DNA from: an uncultured Paracoccaceae bacterium
GTDB lineage: Bacteria; Pseudomonadota; Alphaproteobacteria; Rhodobacterales; Rhodobacteraceae
Reading direction: 5' to 3'
Assembly (NCBI GenBank): GCA_937995865.1
Contig: CALKJA010000081.1
Location: forward strand, 1 to 34,523
Length of the DNA stretch: 34,523 nucleotides
Below the pieces are notes generated by a model. The model saw only the letters and a list, made by a program, of their open reading frames with translations. It ran no database searches and was not told the origin of the DNA. Below are positions 22,898 through 32,794 of this stretch, piece after piece (position 1 is the stretch's first letter; the number at the start of each line of letters is the position of its first letter). The translations under genes and the position numbers were made by a program.

Positions 22898-24840
22898 GCC
22901 TGATCCCGGGTTGGGCGGCGGGCCTCAACGCCGTCCCACAGGTCAAGATCGTCATGTTGGTTTGAGATCCTGTTGCGATCTTTAGATGGATAGGCATCGA
23001 GAGGCGGCGTGCCATCATAGAGCGCTTGCAGCATGATATCCCTTGCAAGCGGTGCTGCGGCGCGAGAACCGGAGCCACCGTGCTCGACAATCACAGCAAT
23101 CGCATATTTCGGGTTTTCGAAAGGCGCGAAAGCAACAAAAAGTGCATGATCCCGGAATTCCCACTTGCGGTCTTCGTTGCGTGTGATTCCTGCAGCGCGT
23201 TCTTCCGGGGTAATGCGGCGCACCTGCGTGGTGCCGGTTTTGCCCGCAAGACGGAAATCCTCTGCAATAACCCGCGACCCGTAAGCTGTTCCTCGCCGGT
23301 CATTCGAGACGTCGTACATCGCGCGCCTAATTTGACGTAGGTTGTTTTCATTCAAACCCAACGGCTCGCCAGCTCCAGAGGGCTCCGCCACGCCCCCGCG
23401 TGATGCGACAAGCCGCGGTGTTATGCTGCGGCCCGTGGCCAAACGGGCTGTCATGACCGCCAATTGCAAAGGTGAAGCCAATACATAGCCTTGCCCGATC
23501 GAAGCATTGACCGTGTCCCCGATCCGCCAATCGGCATCACGAACCCTGCGTTTCCAAGCCTTGTCAGGGGCCAGCCCAGAAGCCACAGCGGACATTGGCA
23601 AGTTATGATGTATCCCTAGGCCAAGCAAGCGCGCCATCTCGGCCATTTTGTCAATGCCTACGCGCTGCGCTATATCGTAAAAATAGACATCGCAACTTTC
23701 CTTGAGAGCACGCCGCAGGTTCACGTTGCCATGCCCGCCGCGCTTCCAACAATGGAAACGGTTGTCTGCAACCTCAGTATAGCCACCACAAAAGACAGTG
23801 TCGGAATGGCCAATTTCACCCGCTTCCATCGCTGCCAATGCTGTCACCATCTTAAAGGTTGAACCGGGAGGATAGGTGCCTTGGACCGCTTTATTGGCGA
23901 GCGGGCGATATTTGTTATCCGTGAGTGCGCGATAGTCTGACACCGAAATGCCACGCACAAAAAGGTTGGGGTCAAAAGCGGGTGCCGAACCGATAGCCAC
24001 AAGATCGCCGCTCTCACAATCGATCACAACGGCACTTGCGCTCTCATCTCCGAGCCGGGCCTGAACGTAGTTTTGCAAACGCGCATTAATGGTCAATTGA
24101 ACATCATCGCCGGGCTGCCCTTCTTCGCGTTCCAACTCACGCATGACGCGCCCCAAAGCGTTGACCTCAATCTTGCGCAACCCAGCCCGACCGCGCAGCC
24201 CGCGTTCTAATTTGTTTTCAACCCCGGTCTTCCCAATTTGAAATTTCGGGATTTGGAGCAGTGGATCCTGATCGTCGATCCTGCTGAGATCGTAGTCTGA
24301 GACCGGCCCGACATATCCCAGAACATGTGCAAAGTCAGCACCGCGCGGATAGTGACGCGACAAGCCGAAATCAGCGCTGATACCCGGCAGAGCCGGAGCA
24401 TTGGCCGAAACACGCGCAATATCTTCCCAACTGAGCCTATCAGCGATTGTGACCGGGACAAAAGAAGACCGCTTCATAACATCCGCGCGCGCCTGCGCGA
24501 TATCCTGAGCGGAAAGGGGGATGACTTGGGCCAAAGCGGCAAGGCTGGCGTCGACATCGCCGGCATCTTCGCGGATCATGACGACCCGGTAGTTTTGTTC
24601 ATTTTCCGCAAGGATAATTCCATTGCGATCGAACACCATCCCTCGGGCCGGGGGGAGAAGCCGCATGTTGATGCGGTTTTCTTCGGCTAAAAGGCGAAAT
24701 TCGTCCGCTTGCTCAAGCTGTAGCTGGCGCATCCTCCATCCAAGTACGCCGACCAAAGCAAGTTGCGCGGCAGCAAAAACAAACCCGCGTCTTGTTATCT
24801 TGCGGTGAGATGTTTCGATGTCTTTGGGCGAAGCTTTCAT
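22894..24840 (-). CDS. mrdA: Penicillin-binding protein 2 (elongasome transpeptidase)
   Basis: A 648-residue class B penicillin-binding protein that cross-links peptidoglycan during elongation. A single N-terminal membrane anchor (about 18-36) is followed by the PBP dimerisation domain starting with LLPPARGMVFDRNG (61-74). The transpeptidase motifs are complete: Ser327-Thr-Phe-Lys330, Ser382-Cys-Asp384 and Lys534-Thr-Gly536-Thr. The second motif is S-C-D, as in PBP2 of many bacteria rather than S-x-N. Its start overlaps the mreD stop by four bases and its stop overlaps rodA by four bases. It is a target of mecillinam-type drugs in other species. Confidence 0.97.
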   Translation of the reverse strand: MKASPKDIETSHRKITRRGFVFAAAQLALVGVLGWRMRQLQLEQADEFRLLAEENRINMRLLPPARGMVFDRNGIILAENEQNYRVVMIREDAGDVDASLAALAQVIPLSAQDIAQARADVMKRSSFVPVTIADRLSWEDIARVSANAPALPGISADFGLSRHYPRGADFAHVLGYVGPVSDYDLSRIDDQDPLLQIPKFQIGKTGVENKLERGLRGRAGLRKIEVNALGRVMRELEREEGQPGDDVQLTINARLQNYVQARLGDESASAVVIDCESGDLVAIGSAPAFDPNLFVRGISVSDYRALTDNKYRPLANKAVQGTYPPGSTFKMVTALAAMEAGEIGHSDTVFCGGYTEVADNRFHCWKRGGHGNVNLRRALKESCDVYFYDIAQRVGIDKMAEMARLLGLGIHHNLPMSAVASGLAPDKAWKRRVRDADWRIGDTVNASIGQGYVLASPLQLAVMTARLATGRSITPRLVASRGGVAEPSGAGEPLGLNENNLRQIRRAMYDVSNDRRGTAYGSRVIAEDFRLAGKTGTTQVRRITPEERAAGITRNEDRKWEFRDHALFVAFAPFENPKYAIAVIVEHGGSGSRAAAPLARDIMLQALYDGTPPLDAYPSKDRNRISNQHDDLDLWDGVEARRPTRDQA

Positions 24841-25388
24841 AGGACTCGGCCTTTCGCATCGACTTGTCCGGGAGCAGTTTTGCCCAAGCCACTAACCAGC
24901 CAAGAAAGCCCCGCAACAACTGGGTAGCACAAGAGGGTCAGCACAAGTTGCAACGTAAGCAAACTGCCTGAGATGTCGAACGGGACAAGCAGCGACCAAA
25001 GCGTGAAATAGACAATGTAGAATGCAATGAGGATCACCGCCGCAACCGACCATTCTAACACAAAGACCATATCCCGAAGATCTTCGGCACGCATTCGAAG
25101 AGCTTCCGTCGCCAGAACCGCGCATGTGGACCATAGCCCCGGTGGTCGCTGCAAAAGTAAATCGCCGAGGAAAAACATCGGGGCAACAAGCCATAGCGGA
25201 ATTATGTCCGGTCGCCGCGCGATCCAGACAAAGCTCACGACCAAGATTAAATCTGGTCCAATCCAACGGCGTGGCGCTGTTTCAAGTGGCAGCAAATGTG
25301 TAAAGATCAGCGCTAGGCTCAACGCTATATATCCGGCGCGCATCGCCCAAATGTAGCCAGCACTTGTTTGGGCCACGGGATTAGCCAT
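24837..25388 (-). CDS. mreD: Rod-shape-determining protein MreD
   Basis: A 183-residue membrane protein of the MreD family, part of the elongasome. Five to six hydrophobic helices are visible, with the RRWIGPDLILVVSFVWIARRPD segment (about 40-61) and the helical GDLLLQRPPGLWS that mark the family. The ATG at 25388 has GGAG eight bases upstream and lies eight bases inside mreC; a frame opening at 25418 is possible but would add ten non-homologous residues. The role is inferred from family and position between mreC and mrdA. Confidence 0.93.
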   Translation of the reverse strand: MANPVAQTSAGYIWAMRAGYIALSLALIFTHLLPLETAPRRWIGPDLILVVSFVWIARRPDIIPLWLVAPMFFLGDLLLQRPPGLWSTCAVLATEALRMRAEDLRDMVFVLEWSVAAVILIAFYIVYFTLWSLLVPFDISGSLLTLQLVLTLLCYPVVAGLSWLVSGLGKTAPGQVDAKGRVL

Positions 25389-26313
25389 TGCTTGCTCCAT
25401 CGGTGTCGGCTCGTGCATCCGCGGGCGAGGGTCCCAGCACAGCTCCGGGGGCGATTTCGGGAACGATGAGCGCTCCGGGGTTGTTTATATCTTCGATTTG
25501 GTGCGAACGCAGGACGCGGACGAATTCCAACCGTTCGTAATCCGCAACAAGACGCACCCGGAGGCGCCCTCCTTGATCTTGAATGACTTCGCCCACAAGA
25601 ATGCCAGCTGGGAAAACATCTCCGTCACCGGAGCTAAAGACCCGGTCTCCGGGGCGCAGCGCATCGCGGTTTTCGATCAGGTCCAAGGGCGGGCGTGCCG
25701 TATTGTCACCGGCAAGAATAGCCCGCACCCCAGAGGGTTGGATCGTGATTGGCAAACGTGATGACGCATCTGTCAGTAAAACTACTCGGCTGGTAGTTTC
25801 TCCCACCCCAGAGATGCGACCAACAAGGCCCAGACCGTCCATTGTCGCCCAGCCGTCCATGATGCCGTCGCGCCGACCCACATTCAGCAATACGGACTGT
25901 CGAAAAGGAGACCCGCTATCGGCCATAACAACACCGGTCACATGGGTAAATTTTGGATCCAGCCGAACCTTGTTAAGATCCAGAAGCCGCGCGTTTTCTT
26001 GTTCCAGTTGGAGCGCGGCCTCTTTCCATGCTTTCATTTGCTGGAGCTCACGTTTAAGCTCTTGATTTTGGTCATAGATCCTTTGGTAGCTGCGGAAATC
26101 GCTTATCAGATGCGCCGTCGCTGTAACCGGCGACATCGCCCAATCGAAAGACGGCACGATGCGGTCCGTTATCTCGGTCCGAAACCTTTCCACCCGAGGG
26201 CTATCGATCCGCCAAACCACGAAGACCGAAATTAGACAAAGCACCACTATGGCTACCGCGAGCCTGCGCACCGGTGCCGTATAGTCTTCTGCGTTTGAGC
26301 GGTCCTTGGCCAA
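25381..26313 (-). CDS. mreC: Rod-shape-determining protein MreC
   Basis: A 310-residue bitopic protein connecting MreB with the periplasmic elongation enzymes. An N-terminal membrane helix (about 15-35) is followed by a coiled coil at about 70-110 (NQELKRELQQMKAWKEAALQ) and the beta-rich MreC core with the VVMADSGSPFRQSVLLNVGRRDGI segment (about 127-150) and the GDRVFSSGDGDVFPAGILVGEV segment. A short acidic, alanine-rich C-terminal tail is less conserved. Its start is 34 bases downstream of mreB, and its stop overlaps mreD by eight bases. Confidence 0.95.
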   Translation of the reverse strand: MAKDRSNAEDYTAPVRRLAVAIVVLCLISVFVVWRIDSPRVERFRTEITDRIVPSFDWAMSPVTATAHLISDFRSYQRIYDQNQELKRELQQMKAWKEAALQLEQENARLLDLNKVRLDPKFTHVTGVVMADSGSPFRQSVLLNVGRRDGIMDGWATMDGLGLVGRISGVGETTSRVVLLTDASSRLPITIQPSGVRAILAGDNTARPPLDLIENRDALRPGDRVFSSGDGDVFPAGILVGEVIQDQGGRLRVRLVADYERLEFVRVLRSHQIEDINNPGALIVPEIAPGAVLGPSPADARADTDGASNG

Positions 26314-26347
26314 AGCGATCCTCGCTTAGGGGTGGGTGCTGCGCGGG

Positions 26348-27388
<1,041 letters not shown>

Positions 27389-27509
27389 CTATGCCCCAAT
27401 AGTATTTGGCTCCGCGACTCCCCATCGCCAAGCTGCTCGCTTATAGGGCGCGTGCTAACATAGCGAAAGGGGCGAATGGGACGCAGGTCGGCGAGGTTCT
27501 GCGCATCGC

Positions 27510-27908
27510 CTACCGTTTTTGAAATTCAGCAAGCGCTGATTTGAAACGCGCCCAGACCGATGGCCTGGACGAGAACAGATTTTGTTGAGTGTTTTGCGCG
27601 GCTGCAAGCGCGATTTGCGCGGCTTCAATGCGCCAATGATACGACCTGCCTCGGAGCGGGTGGCACTGAAAGGCTTCCGCCTGTGCTTGCCAAAGGTTTC
27701 GAGAGGTGGTGAAATGCTGATGCTCACAAAGATCTGGGCCGTTTTCGCAACGACGCTCCCGGTAGTAGCTGATAAATCTACTTTGGCACGTTGCGCATTG
27801 GCAGCGCTGAATTGCCCGTTCATCCCAAGCTGGCGGATTGCGTCCCAGCTCTACTGCTTCAACGATCTTAAGCCCATTCGAAGCGCATATTGGGCAACGA
27901 ATGGTCAT
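27510..27908 (-). CDS. Small zinc-ribbon protein, unknown function
   Basis: A 132-residue protein with two cysteine pairs, C5-x2-C8 and C38-x2-C41 (with further cysteines at 36, 54 and 61), as in a zinc ribbon (MTIRCPICAS, then RCQCATCQSRF). The middle and C-terminal parts contain QQNLFSSRPSVWARFKSALAEF and no recognisable enzyme motif. I believe it is real because of the ordered cysteines, because it sits upstream of mreB on the same strand, and because the opposite frame would be a non-homologous extension of the desaturase gene. No ribosome site is visible. Function unknown; it could be a nucleic-acid- or protein-binding adaptor. Confidence 0.6.
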   Translation of the reverse strand: MTIRCPICASNGLKIVEAVELGRNPPAWDERAIQRCQCATCQSRFISYYRERRCENGPDLCEHQHFTTSRNLWQAQAEAFQCHPLRGRSYHWRIEAAQIALAAAQNTQQNLFSSRPSVWARFKSALAEFQKR

Positions 27909-28038
27909 GCTTTTTCGGTCGTGGAGTTATAGATCCGGGCTGAAATTTTCGCTTTCTCCGGTGGGCAAGGATTGTGCTTTGTTAGGTAAAACATGCGCCG
28001 AGTTGACGATACTGCATCCCGGACATACCTTTTCGATG

Positions 28039-29115
28039 ATGTCACGTGACTATACACTCACAACAGGTGCCAAAGTCGCCGAAGATGCGGGCCTTGCCAA
28101 CCCTTCTTGGTATCGGCCCCAAATTGACCCTTCCAAAATTCGCCCCTTAATGGAGAAATCTGACGCGCGCGCTGGGCGAGATGCGGTTTTATGGTTGGGC
28201 TTCATGGCGCTTTTCGCGGCCTTTGCTTTGGTTCTGTGGCCCTCTTGGTGGTCGCTGCCATTTTGGTTGGCGTATGGGGTGCTTTATGGATCAGGTTCCG
28301 ATTCTCGATGGCATGAATGCGGGCATAAGACTGCTTTCAAGACGGCTTGGATGAACGAGGCACTGTACCAGATTGCATCGTTTATGCTGATCCGTAACCC
28401 AGTTGTGTGGCGGGCTAGCCATGTTCGGCATCACACCGATACGATCATTGTGGGCCGCGATCCCGAAATTCAAGCGATGCGCCCGCCGGATTTGACCAAA
28501 TTGATGTTTAACATTTTTGGTGTGCCGGACTTTGTTACATCTCTGTCACGGCTTTTCTTGCATATGCGTGGGCGTCTGCATCCTGATGAAGCGACCTTTG
28601 TAAGGGAAAAGGATAGGGGCCGTGTTTTCCTAGTAGCACGGATTTGGGTTGGGATCTTTGCTGCGACGATCCTTACATCGCTGGCTTTAGGAAGCATGCT
28701 GCCACTTATGCTGATCGGCGGTCCCAGGATATATGGATCTTGGCATATGGTCATGACCGGCTCGCTTCAGCATTTGGGGCTGGCTGAGAACGTGTCTGAC
28801 CACCGTCTAAACACCCGCACAGTACTGATGAACCCAATAAGCCGCTTTATCTATCTCAACATGAATTACCACGTGGAACACCACATGTTCACCATGGTGC
28901 CGTATTATCACCTTCCCGCGCTGCACGCGCTGATAAGGCATGACTTACCGGCGCCAGAGCCATCTATCTTGACCGCCTATGCGCGGCTCTGGCCGGTCCT
29001 TCGCATGCAGTTGCGGTATGAGGACGCTGTCATTGTGCCAGAGCTTCCGACTGGGGCAGGGCCTTACCGGACTGAAGTCGAGGCGCTGCGCCCTCACGCG
29101 GTCTATTCGGCCTGA
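28039..29115 (+). CDS. Membrane fatty-acid desaturase
   Basis: A 358-residue integral-membrane di-iron desaturase. The three histidine boxes are complete: HECGH (92-96), HVRHH with THR-like context (128-132), and HVEHH (278-282), plus an extra QHLGLAENVSDH (244-255) that supplies the usual additional histidine. The membrane helices flank them. The reaction is O2-dependent insertion of a double bond or a related hydroxylation into a lipid chain; substrate unknown. An ATG at 28036 lies one codon earlier. The frame is open for about 200 bases further upstream, but that part is antisense to the zinc-ribbon gene and is not family-like. The 3' end overlaps the di-haem gene, tail to tail, by 13 bases. 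Confidence 0.9.
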   Translation: MSRDYTLTTGAKVAEDAGLANPSWYRPQIDPSKIRPLMEKSDARAGRDAVLWLGFMALFAAFALVLWPSWWSLPFWLAYGVLYGSGSDSRWHECGHKTAFKTAWMNEALYQIASFMLIRNPVVWRASHVRHHTDTIIVGRDPEIQAMRPPDLTKLMFNIFGVPDFVTSLSRLFLHMRGRLHPDEATFVREKDRGRVFLVARIWVGIFAATILTSLALGSMLPLMLIGGPRIYGSWHMVMTGSLQHLGLAENVSDHRLNTRTVLMNPISRFIYLNMNYHVEHHMFTMVPYYHLPALHALIRHDLPAPEPSILTAYARLWPVLRMQLRYEDAVIVPELPTGAGPYRTEVEALRPHAVYSA

Positions 29116-30611
29116 TACAGAACTAGGCTTTTCAGAAACGCTATGATCTCCGCCTGCTCCTGAGCGCCGAGGGCGGCAAAGCTATCACGTGCGCCCTGCG
29201 CTGCACCGCCATGAGCTAATATCGCTGCGTCCAATTTCATCGCTCGCCCATCATGGAGCCACGGCCCAGTGGAGCCCACCCCAGCAAGGGAACGTGTAGA
29301 GAAAACGGACGAACCCATTCCAAGCGGATCTGAAGGATCTGCAAGTTCAGCACCCATCTCATGCCGTTTGAAATCTGTATACCACCGCGCAACCGGGGCG
29401 CCGGTTTCGGACATCTCAAGCGCGCCAAGATGGTAAATCGCAGCCCCGGGCAACATGATGCGGTTGTGAGGTTGATCCGCTGAAAGATCCGCCGTGATTG
29501 CTGTGCCCACGGATAGGCCGTGGGCTGTTGGGTCTTCCCCATCGGGCAAGACAGTATCGAAATATCCGAGCGTACTGGTAGGTTCAGAAAATACCGGATC
29601 GTTAAGCGTCATTTGCGGGATATGACAGGACGCACAGCCGATCTCTTCAAATTGCCCTTCGCCAGCCAAGATCATGCTTTTTTCGCCATCTTCCAGATCC
29701 TTCAGCCCAAGATCCGCAAGCTCTAATGTGCTTACAGGCCGTGGCAAAGTAGAAAGAAAAACAGTGATCGCAGTTATGTCGCCCATCGAAAGCTCGTGGG
29801 TCACGCCGTCAAAATCTCCATCAGCGTCACCGACAAGTTCCGTCGCTTGAAGGCCAAGCTCGTTATGGGCTGCATTGCGCGCAAATGTGCGCACAGAGGC
29901 TTGCGTGCCTTTCCAACCAAAGGGACGGATAGTTAGGTCATGTTCAATCCCATCTAAGCCGGAGTGATCAATCTCCACTGCGCAGGGCGTTTCAGCGATA
30001 CGGCGCATAACAAGCGTACCGTAAGAGACACCCTTGGAGCTTAGATCAATCTGAGCGCCGCCGATATCGCAAGCCATCACACGCGTCGCTTCACTTTGCG
30101 CGCGAAGATCAAGGCTGATCTCTTCAGCAAGCCTTTGGGGAATGCCCAAAGCGAAAAGTGACGGAGGATTGCGGGTCAAAAACTTTGCCGGATCAGCGCT
30201 ATGCGAAGGGTCAGCAAGGATGTTTGAGGACAGATCCCCCGCCCCCATCATCAGCGGTACGCTGTGGCATGCTGCGCAGGTTGCTGCGTTGACGCCGGTT
30301 TCGCGCGCCGGATAATGGTTTGCCCAATCTTCGGGCCCATCTAAATCCGCGCGTGGAATCCGAGCGAACAGACCTCCGTTCCCGATATTGGCACCCACGC
30401 CGTCTGAGGTATCAAATGTGCGGCTGGTCAAAGCTTCGCCTGCATCAAAGGCGGCTTCAAAAGCTTCTGTATGGCGGCCTTCTTCGATGAGCCGGTTCAA
30501 TTCATTTTGGTCTACATGTTGGTTTTGCGCGACGGATAGAGACGCTGTTAGGGTCAGCACACCTGCTGACGCTGCAAGCCCGAAAGGGGCGGATATGGAG
30601 CGTTTCGACAT
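29103..30611 (-). CDS. Secreted di-haem oxidoreductase (DUF1111/peroxidase-like)
   Basis: A 502-residue periplasmic c-type cytochrome. A signal peptide (about 1-28, ending in SLSVA-QN) is followed by two covalent haem sites, CAACH (112-116) and CASCH (326-330). The sequence resembles putative di-haem peroxidases of the DUF1111/MauG-CcpA-like group, including MHDGRA-like WLHDGRAMKLDAAI near the C-terminus. Electron donor and substrate are not determinable. Neighbour gene: a convergent desaturase. Transcription is from the direction of leuA, but 157 bases and a strong hairpin separate it from the leuA stop, so it has its own promoter, not located here. Confidence 0.88.
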   Translation of the reverse strand: MSKRSISAPFGLAASAGVLTLTASLSVAQNQHVDQNELNRLIEEGRHTEAFEAAFDAGEALTSRTFDTSDGVGANIGNGGLFARIPRADLDGPEDWANHYPARETGVNAATCAACHSVPLMMGAGDLSSNILADPSHSADPAKFLTRNPPSLFALGIPQRLAEEISLDLRAQSEATRVMACDIGGAQIDLSSKGVSYGTLVMRRIAETPCAVEIDHSGLDGIEHDLTIRPFGWKGTQASVRTFARNAAHNELGLQATELVGDADGDFDGVTHELSMGDITAITVFLSTLPRPVSTLELADLGLKDLEDGEKSMILAGEGQFEEIGCASCHIPQMTLNDPVFSEPTSTLGYFDTVLPDGEDPTAHGLSVGTAITADLSADQPHNRIMLPGAAIYHLGALEMSETGAPVARWYTDFKRHEMGAELADPSDPLGMGSSVFSTRSLAGVGSTGPWLHDGRAMKLDAAILAHGGAAQGARDSFAALGAQEQAEIIAFLKSLVLYQAE

Positions 30612-30687
30612 TGTACTACCTTACCAAACTACCTGCAGCACACACGGCAACAGCGGCGATTGAACTCTATCTGATCTAGACGAAGCA

Positions 30688-30741
30688 CTCAAAAGGCAAA
30701 GACGGCCAGCGCAATATTTGCTGGCCGCCGTTGCTTTTGAG
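30688..30741 (-). terminator. Long hairpin downstream of leuA
   Basis: Twenty-eight bases after the leuA stop, outer arms CTCAAAAG/CTTTTGAG and inner arms GACGGCCAGC/GCTGGCCG pair with small internal irregularities. The T-rich outer arm follows the GC-rich core, the order expected of a factor-independent terminator reading from leuA. The A/T symmetry would let it also act on plus-strand transcripts. Confidence 0.75.
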
Positions 30742-30768
30742 ACTCAGTGGAAACGCATATTTCGAGAG

Positions 30769-32331
30769 TCAGCTGTCTTTGTAGCTCACGCCTTTTTCAT
30801 CGTAACCCACATCCGTTTGGGCCCGCCGAGTGACAAGCCGGTTGAGAGCATTGATATAGGCCTTGGCCGAGGCGACGACGGTATCTGTATCGGCTGACTG
30901 GCCTGTTGCAATGCGGCCATCCTCGTTCATCCGCACGCTGACAGTCGCTTGCGCGTCCGTGCCTTCGGTCACGGCATGGACTTGATACAGCTCCAACCGC
31001 GCATTGTGAGGAAAGAGCATCTTGACCGCGTTGAAGACCGCGTCGACAGGGCCGTCACCGGTTGCGTCGATGCTGTGGTCGGTGCCGTCAATCTCCATCG
31101 TCAGCTCAGCCTCTTGTGGGCCGGTGTTGCCACACACCACGCGCAGGCGCTTGATCTTAAGCGTTTCGTTTTGGTCATCAGCGGCCTCGTCCCGCATCAG
31201 CGCAATCAGGTCTTCGTCAAAGACCTCCTTCTTGCGGTCGGCCAAAGATTTGAACCGTACGAAAAGATCGGCAAGTTGGTTATCAGCCAATTCGTAGCCC
31301 AGCTCGTCCATTTTGGCGCGCAATGCAGCACGGCCCGAGTGTTTGCCCAAAGGCAGAGATGTTCCAGAAAGCCCGATATCCTCAGGGCGCATAATCTCAA
31401 AATTCTCGCGGTTCTTGAGCATGCCATCCTGATGAATGCCGCTTTCATGGGCAAAAGCGTTCTTCCCCACAATGGCCTTGTTTGGCTGTACCAAAAAGCC
31501 AGACACAGTTGAAACGCGGCGCGAGATTGCCATGATCTTGGTCGTATCGATGCCAGTGGTGTACGGCATGATATCGCCACGGGTGCGGATTGCCATAACA
31601 ACTTCTTCAAGCGCAGTGTTGCCCGCACGTTCTCCTAAGCCGTTGATTGTGCATTCAATTTGGCGCGCGCCGCCAGCCACAGCCGCAAGGCTATTGGCGG
31701 TCGCCATGCCCAAATCATTGTGACAATGAGTGGCGAAAATCACATCCTGACCGCCCTCACATTCAGCAATCAAGCGGCGGATCAAATCGGCGCTTTCCTC
31801 TGGCGCAGTGTAACCCACGGTATCAGGGACATTTATTGTTGAAGCACCGGCCTTGATCGCGATTTCAACCACGCGCTTGAGATAATCCCATTCTGTGCGT
31901 GTGGCGTCCATCGGTGACCACTGCACATTGTCGCATAAGTTGCGGGCATGTGTAACCGTGTCGTGGATACGCTCTGCCATCTCGTCCATTGTCAGATTCG
32001 GGATAGCGCGGTGCAAGGGAGAGGTGCCGATGAAGGTGTGAATGCGCGGCTGACCGGCATTTTTCACGGCCTCCCAGCAGCGATCGATGTCTTTGAAGTT
32101 GGCGCGGGACAGGCCGCAAATCACAGCATCTTTTGAGCGGCGCGAAATCTCAGCGACGGCATTGAAATCACCTTCCGAGGCGATGGGGAACCCAGCCTCG
32201 ATGATATCGACGCCCATATCGTCGAGCATTTCCGCAATTTCGAGCTTTTCTTCATGTGTCATGGTAGCGCCGGGAGATTGCTCGCCGTCGCGCAGCGTGG
32301 TGTCAAAAATAACGACTTGGTCTTTGGACAT
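30769..32331 (-). CDS. leuA: 2-isopropylmalate synthase
   Basis: A 520-residue enzyme for the first committed step of leucine synthesis: acetyl-CoA plus 2-oxoisovalerate gives 2-isopropylmalate. The N-terminal FDTTLRDGEQSPGATM (9-24) and the HCHNDLGMA metal site are present, and the C-terminal LeuA dimer/regulatory domain (from about residue 390, LKIKRLRVVCGNTG) is complete, so leucine feedback inhibition is likely. The ATG at 32331 has AAGGA nine bases upstream; the frame upstream of it is antisense to no gene but overlaps the cupin. It lies 11 bases after the cupin stop, downstream of a leucine-rich leader. Confidence 0.98.
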   Translation of the reverse strand: MSKDQVVIFDTTLRDGEQSPGATMTHEEKLEIAEMLDDMGVDIIEAGFPIASEGDFNAVAEISRRSKDAVICGLSRANFKDIDRCWEAVKNAGQPRIHTFIGTSPLHRAIPNLTMDEMAERIHDTVTHARNLCDNVQWSPMDATRTEWDYLKRVVEIAIKAGASTINVPDTVGYTAPEESADLIRRLIAECEGGQDVIFATHCHNDLGMATANSLAAVAGGARQIECTINGLGERAGNTALEEVVMAIRTRGDIMPYTTGIDTTKIMAISRRVSTVSGFLVQPNKAIVGKNAFAHESGIHQDGMLKNRENFEIMRPEDIGLSGTSLPLGKHSGRAALRAKMDELGYELADNQLADLFVRFKSLADRKKEVFDEDLIALMRDEAADDQNETLKIKRLRVVCGNTGPQEAELTMEIDGTDHSIDATGDGPVDAVFNAVKMLFPHNARLELYQVHAVTEGTDAQATVSVRMNEDGRIATGQSADTDTVVASAKAYINALNRLVTRRAQTDVGYDEKGVSYKDS

Positions 32332-32342
32332 GAGTCTGGTCC

Positions 32343-32699
32343 TTAAATATGGTCTTTGGCGGCGGGTGGTTGCCCGCTGTCGCCGGAATTTGGTTCGCCT
32401 TTTGGTTCGATCAAAAGGACGTGGCATTCTTCTACCGCGCGCGGGCGGTGTACGGCTTTGGCTGGGACAACACAAAGCTCACCCGCGCGCACGATAAGAG
32501 GCTGTCCTTCGGCGTGGTCCATGAGCATTTCGCCCTTCAAGACAAGAAAGAAATCGTCTGTGTCGTCATGTTTGTGGTACGGGAACTCACCCGAAAACTT
32601 CACAACCATAACGTCATTGTCGTTGTAGCTTGCGATAACCTTGGGGTCCCAATGGGTATCAAACAGGCCGAGCTTTTGCGCCAGATTTACGGTGTGCAT
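32343..32699 (-). CDS. Cupin-domain protein ahead of leuA
   Basis: A 118-residue single-domain cupin. The metal-site motif reads YHKHDDTDD (41-49), with His42 and His44 and aspartates in place of the usual glutamate, and the second motif VPAKAVHRPRA has His84. The fold can bind a metal and either catalyse a small-molecule reaction or act as a sensor. The function here is unknown. No ribosome site is evident before the ATG at 32699. It is placed between the leucine leader and leuA, so it should respond to leucine in step with leuA. Cupins are not classical partners of leuA. Confidence 0.85.
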   Translation of the reverse strand: MHTVNLAQKLGLFDTHWDPKVIASYNDNDVMVVKFSGEFPYHKHDDTDDFFLVLKGEMLMDHAEGQPLIVRAGELCVVPAKAVHRPRAVEECHVLLIEPKGEPNSGDSGQPPAAKDHI

Positions 32700-32725
32700 G
32701 ATTGGTAACTTTTATGGCTGAGGGT

Positions 32726-32794
32726 CTTAGCTGAGTTTCGGCGCTGGTCGGTCCTGAGCGGTCGCGCCGAAGGGCACGCTCAGGAGCGGCTAAG
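32726..32794 (-). promoter_or_regulatory. Candidate leucine attenuator: competing RNA hairpins
   Basis: Downstream of the leucine codons three pairings compete. Stem A is a perfect 9-bp helix, TCCTGAGCG/CGCTCAGGA (32777-32785 with 32752-32760), and includes the leader stop codon. Stem B is a perfect 8-bp helix, TTCGGCGC/GCGCCGAA (32764-32771 with 32737-32744), whose left arm lies in the loop of stem A. Stem C pairs the leader's CTTAGC...CTGAG with CTCAGCTAAG at 32726-32735 around a bulge. Ribosome position at the leucine codons could choose between them. No uridine run follows, so the classical terminator is not seen. Confidence 0.55.

Noticed and set aside
27838-28038. N-terminal extension of the desaturase frame
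   Set aside because: It lies opposite the zinc-ribbon gene, carries no family-like residues, and the ATG at 28036 or 28039 gives a normal desaturase start.
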